64,000 bases of DNA. It comes from Paulinella micropora (taxonomy: Eukaryota > Cercozoa > Imbricatea > Euglyphida). Positions 7,910-20,715 of the stretch are shown here, piece after piece. Made by a program: the position numbers and the translations under genes. The stretch's first letter is position 1. Every line of letters starts with the position of its first letter. The notes below the pieces were generated by a model. The model worked only from the letters and a program-made list of their open reading frames with translations. It did no database searches and was not told where the DNA came from. Where the stretch lies: the NCBI GenBank assembly GCA_009731375.1, contig BJOX01000044.1, positions 352,291 to 416,290 on the forward strand, read 5' to 3'.

Positions 7910-10900
7910 TTAAAATCCAAAAGGTCTAGTTTCAATCGCATTCTCTACAATTCCGATAACTTGTCTTTTCGTATCTGTAAAACTAAATATCTTTTCTAAG
8001 TATTCGCTTGTTATTTTTTTCTTTTGTTTATCTATTGTAATTTTGTTGTTTTCTATTATAACTACTTTTCCAGACTTCTCAATTCGCTTAGCAATCCGTA
8101 ATTCTTCATCAGTCTCCAACAATTCAGCCAGTTCATTTTTACCATTCTCAAATAATTCAGTGTTCGTAATACCTAGCCCACAAAACATATTCGGTAAATT
8201 CAATGCTTTTTTTGTTTCATAGTTCATACTAAATCCTTTTGCTTTCATACTGGCTTTACCATTATCTAATAAGTATCCATAACATTTTGGCCCGCCTCCC
8301 ACAAAGGTTTTTATTTTCGCTCCTTTCAATTCATCTGTCCAGTCTCCCAGTAAATCTCCTGTCTCTACATCTGCCTCATTAATTTCTTTGTTAGTCGTAT
8401 ATATTACACTGTCTGTGTCATGATACAATATCCTATTACCTAATTGGTCCATCATATTGTAAAGTCTCATTCTCGCGTGGCATGTAGTAAATAAAGCAAC
8501 CACAATATTTGTTTTAATCGGGTCGCTCACCGCATCCTGTTTTAAGTCATAACTGGCTTCTACAATTTTGTCGTTAATTATGTTAATATTTATATTATCC
8601 ACTGATTTGTCGTTCAATAGTTTGTATAAGGTATCTTTATCCTTTATCATTTTTTCTGTGTTTTATTTTGTTTCTGTCCAAACTTGCCCCATAAAGAGTT
8701 CAAGCACAACTTAGCCACTGCTCGCAGTCCTTCGTTTTTAAATATTTTGCTTTCATCCATCTTTACACCCATTTTAACTTCCATGCTGTTTATGTAATTT
8801 TGCTTTTCTGCTTCCGTATTACATCCCGCTGGGTATCCGCTGGACTCTTGTTTTACTGTCAAGAATGTCTTTATGTATTCTTTGAATAAGCTACTGCTTT
8901 GTTCTTTCCAGTGCCATACTTCATATACTTTTATCAACTTATACCCTTTGTCTAAGGCCTTGTAAATTTCTGGAGTTGCCCATGTGCCAGTTATTGCTCG
9001 TTCTTTATCTGTGTGCTTACATTCTCCGTGTTGCTCGGTCATTCCGCACTTATCGCATAAGTAATACATCATCTTACCTCTGTCCGCCTTCGGTAAGACT
9101 GGGTGTAGTAAGCCTCTAGGTGGTAGCATCTTAACCTTAGCCACTCCGAAATATTCTCTGTTTATAATTTTATTTTTCATATTTTTTCTTTCCTCCTCAT
9201 TGTTTGGTCTAATAATTATATGGTGTCCGCTTGGATAAAGGTCGTAATACATCACGGTCGGATAAAGTGAGCATATGTCAATATATTTCGCATACTCATT
9301 ATCATGTCGTGATTTCCAATATAATTTCAAAGCATTCACTCTACCTCCAAACATTGCCTCTCGTGGATTTAGTCCTTCTTGTTCCGTAATTCGTTCGTTT
9401 GTATCCTCTGCCAGTCTTTCACTGGTTTTCATCAGGCTCCATTCGCACTCCCAGATACTTATTACTTTTGCTTGTTCGTTAAGTTGTTTTTCTCTTCTCA
9501 TTGTTTCCTTGTATAGTTCGCCCATTGTCTTATTCTTCTTCACATTCAAAGCATTGCTATTCCAACACTTATCACATCCGTGCCAATGACACCCGTAAAA
9601 CTCATAAGCGGTTTTGTTTTTCTCATCCCATCCATCTACATACACACGAGAATGCCCGAGTTGAAACATTTTTTCACCTCCGTTGAATGCGTGTTTAATA
9701 TCGGTTTTGTCTAACCTGCTTCTGTATGCTAACCATTCTACACAAACCCTAGAAATCATCCTGTTTTGCTTTTCCGCTTTCAATATCGCAATTGAATTCT
9801 CTGGCATAAACTTAGCACGATACAAAGCCATAACACAACTCGCAATAGTTGTATATTGAAAAGGGTCAATACCAAACTCTAGAAACTGGTTTCTAAAATC
9901 TATACAACCCTTTCTCAGTATATCAACATCTGAATGACAATACTCACCGATTTCCTTCGCCATATCAAAGTGGTTATGTGCTTTCACTTGTTCGTCATAC
10001 CATTCAAGAAATTCTTTTCGTTTATCTCCTCGCATCGTGTCGTAGCCGTAATGTTTCTTATGTGGCATTACACCGACATAGTTTCTATTTTTTGCCGTAT
10101 TGAAGAAGTGCGGGAAGAAACCTTTCTTAAGTTCCGTAAGTCCGAATGTCTTTGGAAAGTCTGACAATGGCATCGTAAGAAAACTTAGGCTGTCTATAAA
10201 CCGATACTTCTTAAGTGTCATCATCATAATCTTACCACCTTCATAGATTACAAATGGAGTTTGTCCATTATCAACCAACCACTTAAGAATAAACTGACAA
10301 TCATAACCGCGGGCATTGTGCGCAATAAATGTAAATCCGCTGTGTTTAGTGTCAAAAGCCCAATTACAGAAATCTTGAATGTTCTTGTGAATTACTGGTG
10401 GTTCCTTTGCATCGTAGTACTGGCTTTCCGCATGATTAACAATGTGCTCGCCTGTGTCCTGTGTCGCTTCAAAGTCAAAGAATATGTATTGCTCTGACGG
10501 CGGTAAGATTTCTTTTTGGACTATTTCAGATTGGTGTTCAAGCGGTTTCACTAGTTTGCAATTTCGGCATTTCGCATATCCGCATTTGTGCTCATCCTTC
10601 TTTCTGTAATTAAGACCGCACGATTTACATTTCGCTTTAACATCGCAGTTTGTCGTCATGTGATTATTAAAGCATTCAGTGTTTGGAAACTTTCTATTAC
10701 ACTTCTCACATTCTTTCCACTGGCTCTTGTCATTTATTCCCTTACATCCGTTGGTTTCACAGATACTACATTTGGCTTCACAGGCGTGTCTTTCCATATA
10801 CCCTCTTAGACATAACTCACAGAAATTCTTTTTTCCTATCATAGACGTCATGTTAGTTATGGCATCGTAATGTCCTTCAGTCTTTAGAATGTAAAGGTTA

Positions 10901-11513
10901 GTTAGCCGTTCACCATTCGCATCAAGTAGTTCTGTTTTATAAATGATTTTGTCAGGAAATTCAACAATAACCAGATTGTATTTAATGTGATTAGCAAATG
11001 TATTAATTTCTGGTATTCCACACACATCCTTAATGACTTTTGCTTCATCGTGTAAAGCCTCTGCTATTTCCTGCTGTATCTTTCGTCCTCTCATAATTTG
11101 CGAGAATTTTGATGTTTTTCAATTTTTGCTTTTACTACAACGATTGCTCGTGCTAAGCATAAGTTATCGCTGTTCGTAATACAGATTACTCCTTTCTTTC
11201 TGTATATATCAAATTTGTTCAAAACCTGTAGCATTGTCCCGCCCGTCTGCATTTTAACAGATTTCAACACAAATTTTAATTTATCAAAGTTTATTCCGTT
11301 TTCATCCATGTAAAGAATTTCGTTGCTTTGAAATATTGCTGACAATCTTTCTAAAACTTTTTCAACAGAGATTTGATTAACTTTGTGCAAGCATGTTGAT
11401 ACTTTTCCATAGTAATCAACAAACTCAATACCTAGGCTAACCTTATCTTCGGGTGCTTGTAGTTTTACAAAGTCGTTCAACACAATTTCAATAAATCTTA
11501 TCACATCACGCAT
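7910..11513 (-). pseudogene. Protein-primed family B DNA polymerase, split into three ORFs
   Basis: Three leftward ORFs (11513-11091, 11094-8647, 8650-7910) make one pPolB of about 1,200 residues. The first holds the N-terminal region ending NLCLARAIVVVKAKIE. The second begins RGRKIQQEIAEALHDEA and has a Cys-rich multi-zinc region, then exonuclease motifs YIFFDFEATQ (Exo I), FIAHNARGYDCQF (Exo II) and YCHSDVDIL (Exo III). It continues with polymerase motif A (DICSLYPTVM) and motif B (KLCLNSLWGKFG). The third has motif C (YHDTDSVIY) and KCYGY. Both junctions are one-base frame changes with a four-base ATGA-type overlap; the one at 8650 falls on an A6 run. The enzyme would copy the linear element from a terminal protein. 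Confidence 0.85.
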
Positions 11514-11542
11514 CGTGAATTATCGGAAGTTGCCGTTAATCC

Positions 11543-11888
11543 TTACCGCATATCATTTATTCCTAGTTCGTGTTCCTTGCTGTCGTCCCTCATAATGTCA
11601 TACTTATCATACCGCAACAAGTCTCTGTAATTTTCTTTCATCTCTTTTTTTCTCTTCAATCGTAGGTAAAGGTGGCGCTATTGGTATAGCATGGTGCTCA
11701 AAATACACCGCACCTCTTACTTGGTTCAAGTAGTTTTGGGCTGTCGGTGTATCAATTTTATACCCCCTTAGCTTCGGTTTGATATATAGCACATCCCGAC
11801 CCCTGACAGACTTGATTTCGTAATTTATCTTATATTCCCTAAATCTATCCAACCTGTAGACCTTGCAGTTACACGTGTGTGTCTCCAT
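11543..11888 (-). pseudogene. Unknown small protein, frame-broken at its C-terminus
   Basis: The ORF 11888-11607 starts METHTCNCKVYRLDRF and contains the basic strand RDVLYIKPKLRGYKI and a proline-rich PIAPPLPTIEEKK. At an A7 run near 11643-11650 a second frame takes over with equally protein-like sequence (YDKYDIMRDDSKEHELG) to a TAA at 11543-11545. The latter is probably the original tail. No family recognised. It lies directly upstream of the polymerase in the same direction. Confidence 0.4.
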
Positions 11889-12051
11889 GTTTGATAATAG
11901 TATATCAAGGAAAATATAATTTTATAAAATTAAAATATTTGTCTGCCTCAATCGGTCGTTCCTCGTGGCCTCGTGTGCCCCTATATACAAGGACCGCTCC
12001 TTGTCTTTAAATGGAAATTCAGTGGTTTCCTCAGAGAAACCTTTTTGATTA

Positions 12052-12288
12052 TCAATACTTACCATACCCGCAACCGCAGTGGCAGTTATGTTCCATATAT
12101 CCACACATATTACATCTATCATCGTCATCTTTCTTTATTCTCTCCGTATACTCTTTGCTTGGCCTTGGAGGAACTGGAGGTTTTTCTTTTTCTGCTGAAA
12201 TATGTTTCTGAGACTTCATATGTCGCGTTTTGTTTCCATTATGTATTTCAGCACCACATCCACACTTAAAATGTTTATGCTTCCACAT
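12052..12288 (-). CDS. Small C2H2-type zinc-finger protein
   Basis: A 78-residue protein with one finger at the N-terminus, KCGCGAEIHNGNKTRHMKSQ followed by KH, of the type seen in many small giant-virus and polinton-like virus proteins. A proline-rich linker (EKPPVPPRPSKEY) and a second Cys/His cluster follow (CNMCGYMEHNCHCGCGYG). Likely nucleic-acid binding; partner unknown. Its ATG overlaps the end of the next upstream ORF by 73 bases in another frame. Confidence 0.55.
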   Translation of the reverse strand: MWKHKHFKCGCGAEIHNGNKTRHMKSQKHISAEKEKPPVPPRPSKEYTERIKKDDDDRCNMCGYMEHNCHCGCGYGKY

Positions 12289-12554
12289 TTTTTCTTCTCT
12301 TTTTTGATTATTCTTGTTTCTTTATCGTAATTAATTTTCCATTCCTCGTATTTAGGTATTATATTTTCATCGTGATATTTCTTTGCTTCTTCCAATGCTT
12401 GCTCTTTTGATTTTTTCTTTCCGATACAGAAACTCTTACACATAACCTTTCCTCCTTCTCTCCATTGAACTTTTACCATTGGTCTCTTTTCGTTATTCTT
12501 TACCATAACACAACCTCTGGACATTCTAAATCTCTGAGTGTCTTCGTTCGTCAT
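12216..12554 (-). CDS. AP2-like DNA-binding small protein
   Basis: I take the ATG at 12554 as start (MTNEDTQRFRMSRG) because upstream sequence in this frame is low-complexity. The core RPMVKVQWREGGKVMCKSF, then KKKSKEQALEEAKKYHDE, has the three-strand plus helix pattern of AP2 / integrase-type DNA-binding domains. The tail overlaps the zinc-finger ORF, possibly because of an A-run frame change around 12290-12303. A regulatory role is inferred. It is the outermost gene recognised on this side of the element. Confidence 0.45.
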   Translation of the reverse strand: MTNEDTQRFRMSRGCVMVKNNEKRPMVKVQWREGGKVMCKSFCIGKKKSKEQALEEAKKYHDENIIPKYEEWKINYDKETRIIKKEKKKCGSINILSVDVVLKYIMETKRDI

Positions 12555-12727
12555 CCTATATGTATCTTTATTTTTTTTCTTTAAATAATAATTATTTACA
12601 GGTAGTAGTTTTTCTTTCTTTTGTTTGTCTATATTAGTTATAAATAGGAAGAGGAAATAATGGCTCTTAGTGTGGTTTCTGTAGAGAAACTGCACCGAAA
12701 AAGTGTCCTGAAGTGGCACCCTATACT

Positions 12728-12730
<3 letters not shown>
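12555..12730. other. Probable right boundary zone of the viral element
   Basis: Viral-type AT-rich sequence ends here and a long (GA)n microsatellite begins at 12730. I could not identify a terminal inverted repeat or target-site duplication because the left end is outside the window. Confidence 0.35.
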
Positions 12731-12768
<38 letters not shown>

Positions 12769-12853
12769 AGACAGAGCTCTGTTTGTGTGTGTGTGTGTGT
12801 GTGTATGAATATGGATGTATTTATTGTGTATTTTTGTATTTATGTGTGTTCAT

Positions 12854-12895
<42 letters not shown>

Positions 12896-13765
12896 GGAAG
12901 GAATTCGGGAGAGAAGGTCGGAAGGAAAAACATAATGCGTATGAATTTTCGCAAACATGATTGTGTGTGAATCTTTTTGTAGTTCCTAGGTTATTTTTTC
13001 AAGGACTAAGCTCCAATATGAAAAAATCGTACAGAAAACTATGTAACAATAGTAAATGTGTTGTTGTTGTTTTTTCGCAAAATGTAGGTTGTACGGTGTC
13101 ATAGAAGAAGAAAGAACATAAAGCTGTAATTCGGGTTAAAACATAAATTTAACGCGGTTATGATTGCAAACTCTGCATCATTATCGGGTTATTTTTATCG
13201 TTTTTCCCGTTAGCTGAATAAGATAATCATATATTCCTTAAAGAAAGAAAGAAAGAAAGGCATGAACATAAACTTAGGCAAAGCTACCGTCAAAGCGGTG
13301 AGAAGCCGCAAGTATCGGGAGCTTAATTGGTGGCCGAAACCGGCCTAGTTTTGTCAGGTTTATCAACCCGAACTTGAAAGAATTATCGGAAATTCATTCA
13401 TGTTATCCAATAGTATTTCATCTATATTAACGCGGATTATAACAGGTTGCAGTTGAATCGATAAATTTTGTGAGAAGGTTTTTTGACGGACCCGCCTTAA
13501 ATCCATCCCGTGGCACTATATGATCCAAAGGCTCAAAAACAATAAATGTAGATAGAGGAAAAGGGAGCCAAAAGACGAGCACTATAGTGGCCAACAACAG
13601 AGGAGAGAAAGGAGGAAAGTCAGTGAGGGAGGCAGACAAGAACGAGGAGAACTCTACCTAGAGGGAGAGGAGGAAGACAGAGAGGGGAGAGGAGGGAGGA
13701 GTAGAGACTCGCCAAGACCATGAGAACAGTGTTCGAGCAAAAAGTTAGATGCTCACTACTCTCAC
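12731..13765. other. Non-coding host DNA with (GA)n and (GT)n runs
   Basis: Simple-repeat runs at 12730-12762, 12783-12803 and 12858-12892, then unique AT-rich sequence. I see no supported gene. Confidence 0.5.
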
Positions 13766-14239
13766 TCACGATACTAAGTTCATAGTATGTGGTAGGCAAA
13801 CAAGTGGTAAGAAAACCTTCAGAGCCAGAGTAAGCGGCACAAAGTTGCATAGCCTAGGATACGCACAAGTGGTGGACGCCCGCCCCATGGCCACAAGGTA
13901 ACCTGCGATGGCCATGGGCCCGACCTGTGGACCTAGGACTAAGTACCTGAGCAAGAGGATCGCGATCGGGAAGGATAGGGAGAGACAGGCCCTACCAGCT
14001 AGCCTATAGGAAGGGAAGACAAGTAAGACAGCGAGAGAAGGTGCACCCCCTGGCACGCTAACTGGGTCGGGAAGGCATAGAGAAGCGCAGAGAGGCAGTC
14101 CCACTAGAGAGGAGGGGCGAGTAGGCTGCGACGTAGGGTCGCAGACAGCACAAGAAATAAAAGAGGGGAAAGGATAAGAGGGAAAGAGAGAGAAGAGAAG
14201 GAGAGAAAGAAAGGGAGAAGAGAGAACTGGAGAACTAGT

Positions 14240-14640
14240 ACTGGGCACGATTAGTTCAACACCATAGGTTAAGGTGTCCCACATTTCCTGCCGCGCACGG
14301 TCAAGAATCCGTTCATTCGTTTGCGCAACGAGAACAGAAGAGGCTGCCCGAAAGTATTCTGTGAGCCCGTTACCAGACTCAGGGAAGCTGCCTTGATGGG
14401 CTCGGGTGCGTGAGGGATGGATAGAGGCACCTCTGGAGAGAGTGTCTCTATAAATCTTCACTCGACGTAAGAATTTAAGCGCAGATCGTCCTAGCGCTCC
14501 TGATGGCTCAAGAACGAAGGGGACAAATGACACGTCAAGTTGGGTTGCCAATTCACCGTACCGCCTTCTTTTGATGTTTTCCCTCGCAGTTGCTGCTGCA
14601 AGTGGAACAGTGCCAGCAGTGCGAACCACTGACTCCGCCG

Positions 14641-14671
<31 letters not shown>

Positions 14672-14686
14672 CAATTTATTAATCAA
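14240..14686 (-). pseudogene. C-terminal fragment of a reverse-transcriptase-type protein
   Basis: The reading RRRYGELATQLDVSFVPFVL, then EPSGALGRSALKFLRR resembles the endonuclease-like tail found after the reverse transcriptase of some non-LTR elements (a PFVLE-type motif followed by a G-x-L-G helix). The frame begins in a (GTT)n run (14641-14672), which encodes poly-Asn and is unlikely to be original. After about residue 150 the frame drifts into low-complexity Ser/Leu/Pro sequence. I regard it as a dead fragment. An unrelated host protein is possible. Confidence 0.4.
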
Positions 14687-15029
14687 AATTTTAACAAAGT
14701 AATTATTAAGCGCAAGATGGTGCGTGGCTATCGGCCGCTTGCCACTTTCATCCCCAGCCGTCGGACGCCAGAGCCTGCTAAAACTATAGATCTCTAGTGC
14801 TCAGAAACAAAGAATAGGGAAAGGAGGAGAGCAAAAGAGTGTGCCCAAAAGCTGAACAAGAACAAGAGAAGGAGAGGAGGAAAGTTAGTGAGGGAAGCAG
14901 ACGAGAACTAAAATGGACTAGTCTACATACATACACATACATACATACATGACATCCATCCATCCATCCATCCATCCATCCATACATACATACATACATA
15001 CATATATGCATACACACATGTAGATCAAC

Positions 15030-16833
15030 ATGGAGGACGCCAATATGCACCTGGAGTGTCCTTTCTGTTTGGTACATACATACATACATACATACATACA
15101 TACATACATACATGCATGCATGCATGCATACATACATACATACATACACATACATACATACATACACACATACATACATACATATGAGCATTTTCGTCAG
15201 CCTGTTATGTTGCAATGCAGCCACAACCACATACATACATACATACATACATACCATACATACACACATACATACATACATACACACATATATACATACA
15301 TATAGGAGTATTTTCGTCAGCCTGTTATGCTGCAATGCAGTCATAACCACATACATACATACATACATTCATACATACATACCATACATACCATACATAC
15401 CATACATACATACATACCATACATACATACATACATACACACATATATACACATACATATAGGAGTATTTTCGTCAGCCTGTTATGCTGCAATTCAGCCA
15501 CAACCACATATATACATACATACAGACATGCATACATACATACATACATACATGCATACATACATACATAAATACACACATATATACATACATATAGGAG
15601 TATTTTAGTCAGCCTGTTATGCTGCAATTCAGCCACAACCACATACATACATACATACATACATACATACATACATACATACATACAGACATATATACAT
15701 ACATATAGGAGTATTTTCGTCAGCCTGTTATGCTGCAATTCAGCCACAACCACATACATACATAAATACATAAATACATACATACATACATACATACACG
15801 TACATACATACACACATATATACATACATATAGGAGTATTTTCGTCAGCCTGTTATGCTGCAATTCAGCCACAACCACATACATACATACATACATACAT
15901 AAATACATAAATACATACATACATACACACATACATACACATACATATAGGAGTATTTTCGTCGGCCTGTTATGCTGCAAGTCAGTCATAACCACATACA
16001 TACATACATACATACATACACACATATATTCATACATATAGGAGTATTTTCGTCAGCCTGTTATGATGCAATTCAGCCACAACAACATACATACATACCT
16101 ACATACATAAATACATACATACATACATGCATACATACATACATACATACATACGTACATACATACACACATATATACATACATATAGGAGTATTTTCGT
16201 CAGCCTGTTATGCTGCAATGCAGTCATAACCACATACATACATACATACATTCATACATACATACATACATACATACACAAATACATACATACATACACA
16301 CATATATACACATACATATAGGAGTATTTTCGTCAGCCTGTTATGTTGCAATTCAGCCACAACCACATACATATATACATACATACATACATACATACAT
16401 GCATACATACGTACATACATACACATATATACATACATATAGGAGTATTTTCGTCAGCCTGTTATGCTGCAATTCAGCCACAACCACATACATACATACA
16501 TACATACATACATACATACATACGTACATACATACACACATGTATACATACATATAGGAGTATTTTCGTCAGCCTGTTATGCTGCAATGCAGTCATAACC
16601 TCTGTCGTGAATGCGCCATGAAGATACTAGGTATGTATGTATGTATGTATGCATGTATGCATGTATGTATGTATGTATGTATGTATGTACGTACGTACGT
16701 ACGTCGTACGTATGTATGTATGTATGTATGTATGTATTATGTATGTGTATGCGTGCATGTGTGTATGTATGTATGTATGTATGTATGTAGGTCCTGAATC
16801 ACTTGTCACAGACACGTTGCCTCCTTCTAGGAA

Positions 16834-16864
<31 letters not shown>

Positions 16865-17850
16865 TGTATTTGTATGTAGGTTTTGAATCTCTTGTCACAG
16901 ACACGTTGCCTCCTTCTAGGAAATATGTATGTATGCATGTATGTATGTATGTATATGTATGTATGTATGTATGTATGTGTGTATGTATTTGTATGTAGGT
17001 TTGAATCACTTGTCACACATACGTTGCCTCCTTCTAGGAAATATGTATGTATGTATGTATGTATGCATGTATGTATGTGTGTATGTATTTGTATGTATAG
17101 GTTTTGGATCTCTTGTCACAGACACGTTGCCTCCTTCTAGGAAATACGTATGTATGTATGTATGTATGCATGCATGTATGTATATATATATATGTATGTG
17201 TGTATGTATTTGTATGTAGGTTTTGAATCTCTTGTCACAGACACGTTGCCTCCTTCTAGGAAATACGAATGTATGTATGTATGTATGTATGTATGTGTGT
17301 ATGTATTTGTATGTGTGTATGTATTTGTATGTAGGCTTTGAATCTCTTGTCACAGACACGTTGCCTCCTTAGGAAATGCGTATGTATGTATGTATGTATG
17401 TATGTATGTTTGTATGTATTTGTATGTAGGTTTTGATTCACTTGTCACAGACACGTTGCCTCCTTCTAGGAAATACGTATGTATGTATGTATGTATGTAT
17501 GCATGTATGTATGTATGTATGTATGTGTGTATGTATGTGTGTATGTATGTTTGTATGTATGTATTTGTATGTAGGTTTTGAATCTCTTGTCACAGACACG
17601 TTGCCTCCTTCTACGAAATACGTATGTATGTATGTATGTATGTATGTATGTATGTATGTATGTATTGTATGTAGGTTTTGAATCACTTGTCACAGACACG
17701 TTGCCTCCTTCTAGGAAATACGTATGTATGTATGTACGTATGTATGTATGTATGTATGTATGTATGTATGTATGCATGTATGTGTGTATGTATTTGTATG
17801 TAGGTTTTGAATCACTCACAGACACGTTGTCTTCTGGGAAAGCCGGCAGG

Positions 17851-17944
<94 letters not shown>

Positions 17945-17969
17945 CCTACCTACCTACCTACCTACCTAG

Positions 17970-18045
<76 letters not shown>

Positions 18046-18062
18046 CATCTATCCGTCTATCC

Positions 18063-18118
<56 letters not shown>

Positions 18119-18958
18119 CACGCTGGGCCCCAGCCCGGTGCAGTTCTGCCCGCTGGGTTGGACTAGAAGGTTCTTGTTCTTGTTCTTGTTCTTGTTCTTG
18201 TTCTTGTTTGTGTTCTTGTTCTTGTTCTTGTTCTTGTTGTTCTTGTTCTTGTTCTTGTTCTCATTATTGTTCTTGTTCTTGTTGTTCTCGTTCTTGTTCT
18301 TGTTCTTGTTCTTATTCTTATTCTTATTCTTGTTCTTGTTCTTGTTCTTGTTCTTGTTCGTGTTCTTGTTCTTGTTCTTGTTCTTGTTGTTCTTGTTCTT
18401 GTTCTCATTCTCATTCTTGTTCTTGTTCTTGTTCTTGTTCTTGTTCTTGTTCTTGTTGTTCTTGGTCTTGTTCTTGTTCTTATTCTTATTCTTGTTCTTG
18501 TTCTTGTTCTTGTTCCTGTTCTTGTTCTTGTTCTTCTTGTTCTTCTTCTTCTTCTTCTTCTTCTTCTTCTTCTTCTTCTTCTTCTTCTTCTTCTTCTTGT
18601 TCTTGTTCTTGTTGTTCTTATTCTTATTCTTATTCTTGTTCTTGTTCTTGTTCTTGTTGCTCTTGTTCTTGTTCTTGTTGTTCTTCTTCTTGTTCTTGTT
18701 CTTGTTCTTGTTGTTCTTGTTCTTGTTCTTGTTCTTGTTCTTGTTCTTTCTTGTTCTTGTTCTTGTTCTTGTTCTTGTTCTTGTTCTTGTGATTGTGATT
18801 GTGATTGTGATTGTTATTGTTGTTGTTATTGCTATAGTTATTTTTATTGCTATTGTTTTCGGTACTGTTACTGTTATTGCTATTATTACTGTTATTGCTA
18901 CCACTATTCCCACAGTTGCTATTGACGTATCCTTGATGTTCTTTTTGCTATGTATACA

Positions 18959-19028
<70 letters not shown>

Positions 19029-19960
19029 ATCTATCTATCGATCTGTTATGTATGCCAGAAGGAGACAAAATCAAACGAGGTGCTAGGAGTCAGGTTAGTA
19101 AATACACCCATACATACATACACACATACATACATACATACATACATACACACATATACACATACATACATACATACATACATACATACATACACACATA
19201 CACACACATCCATACATACATACATACATACATACAAAAATCAAACGAGGTGCTAGGAGTCAGGTTAGTACATACATACATACGTACATACATACATACA
19301 TACATACATACATACATACATACATGCATACATACATACATACACACACACACATACATACATACATACATACATACATACATACATACATACGTACATA
19401 CATACGTACATACATACGTACATACATACATACATACATACGTACATACATACATACATACATACATACATGCATACATACATACATGCATACATACATA
19501 CACACACACACACACATACATGCATACATACATGGGTGCATACATACGTACATACATACATACATACATTCATACATACATACATACATACAAAAATCAA
19601 ACGAGGTGCTAGGAGTCAGGTTAGTACATACATACATGCATACATACATGCATACATGCATACACACGCACACACACACACACATACATACATACATAAT
19701 ACATGCGTGCATACATACATACATACATACATACATACATACATACAAAAATCAAACGAGGTGCTAGGAGTCAGGTTAGTACATACATACATACATACAT
19801 ACATACATACATACATACATACATACATACATACATGCATACACACACACATACATACATACATACATACATACATACATACAAAAACCAAACGAGGTGC
19901 TAGATGTCAGTTCAATACATACATACATACATACATACATAGAGAGAGAGAAAGAGAAAG

Positions 19961-19996
<36 letters not shown>

Positions 19997-20043
19997 TGAG
20001 AGAGAGAGAGAAAGTGAGAGAGAGAAAGAGAAGAGAGAGAGAG

Positions 20044-20075
<32 letters not shown>

Positions 20076-20161
20076 GGATAGATAGATAGATAATATATGA
20101 CATCTTTTAGCTTAGATGCTTCTACCAAAGTGTGTATGCCATTGAACCGCTACAAATAATT

Positions 20162-20201
<40 letters not shown>

Positions 20202-20672
20202 CATACATACATACAATACAAGACATACATACATAAGGCTTCTACCAAAATGTGCATTCTATTCAGCCGCTACAAATAATACATACATACATACATACAT
20301 ACACAAATATACATACATACATGCATAAACACAAATACATACATACATACATACATACATACATACATCATACATACATACATACATGCATACATACATA
20401 CATACATACATACATACATACATACCTTAGGATGGTACGGCAGGCGTTGCTTGCAGTAAGATACCTTACATACACACATACATACATACATACATACATA
20501 CATACATACATACATGTGGTGGAATGCCGCGTCGCTACAATCTCACATTATATATATATATATAATATATATATATATATAATATGTATATATATATATA
20601 TTTATATATATATATATATATATATCTTCACCGTGCATGTCGTGCAATGTCGCGTGGCTGCAGTGCCACAGA

Positions 20673-20715
<43 letters not shown>

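Noticed and set aside
8647-8650. Programmed ribosomal frameshift in the polymerase
   Set aside because: An A6 run is at the junction, but other genes in the element show similar breaks without slippery sites, so decay or sequence error is the simpler reading.
11922-12128. 68-codon minus-strand ORF
   Set aside because: Overlaps the zinc-finger ORF end in another frame and shows no independent signal.
15186-17849. CRISPR-like array (regular 43-47 base repeats separated by spacers)
   Set aside because: Spacers are all the same tetranucleotide and the repeats encode RING exons; the genome is eukaryotic.
18113-19256. Asn/Lys-rich and Leu/Phe-rich ORFs of 260-370 codons
   Set aside because: Translations of the (TTCTTG)n hexanucleotide on both strands; no non-repeat content.
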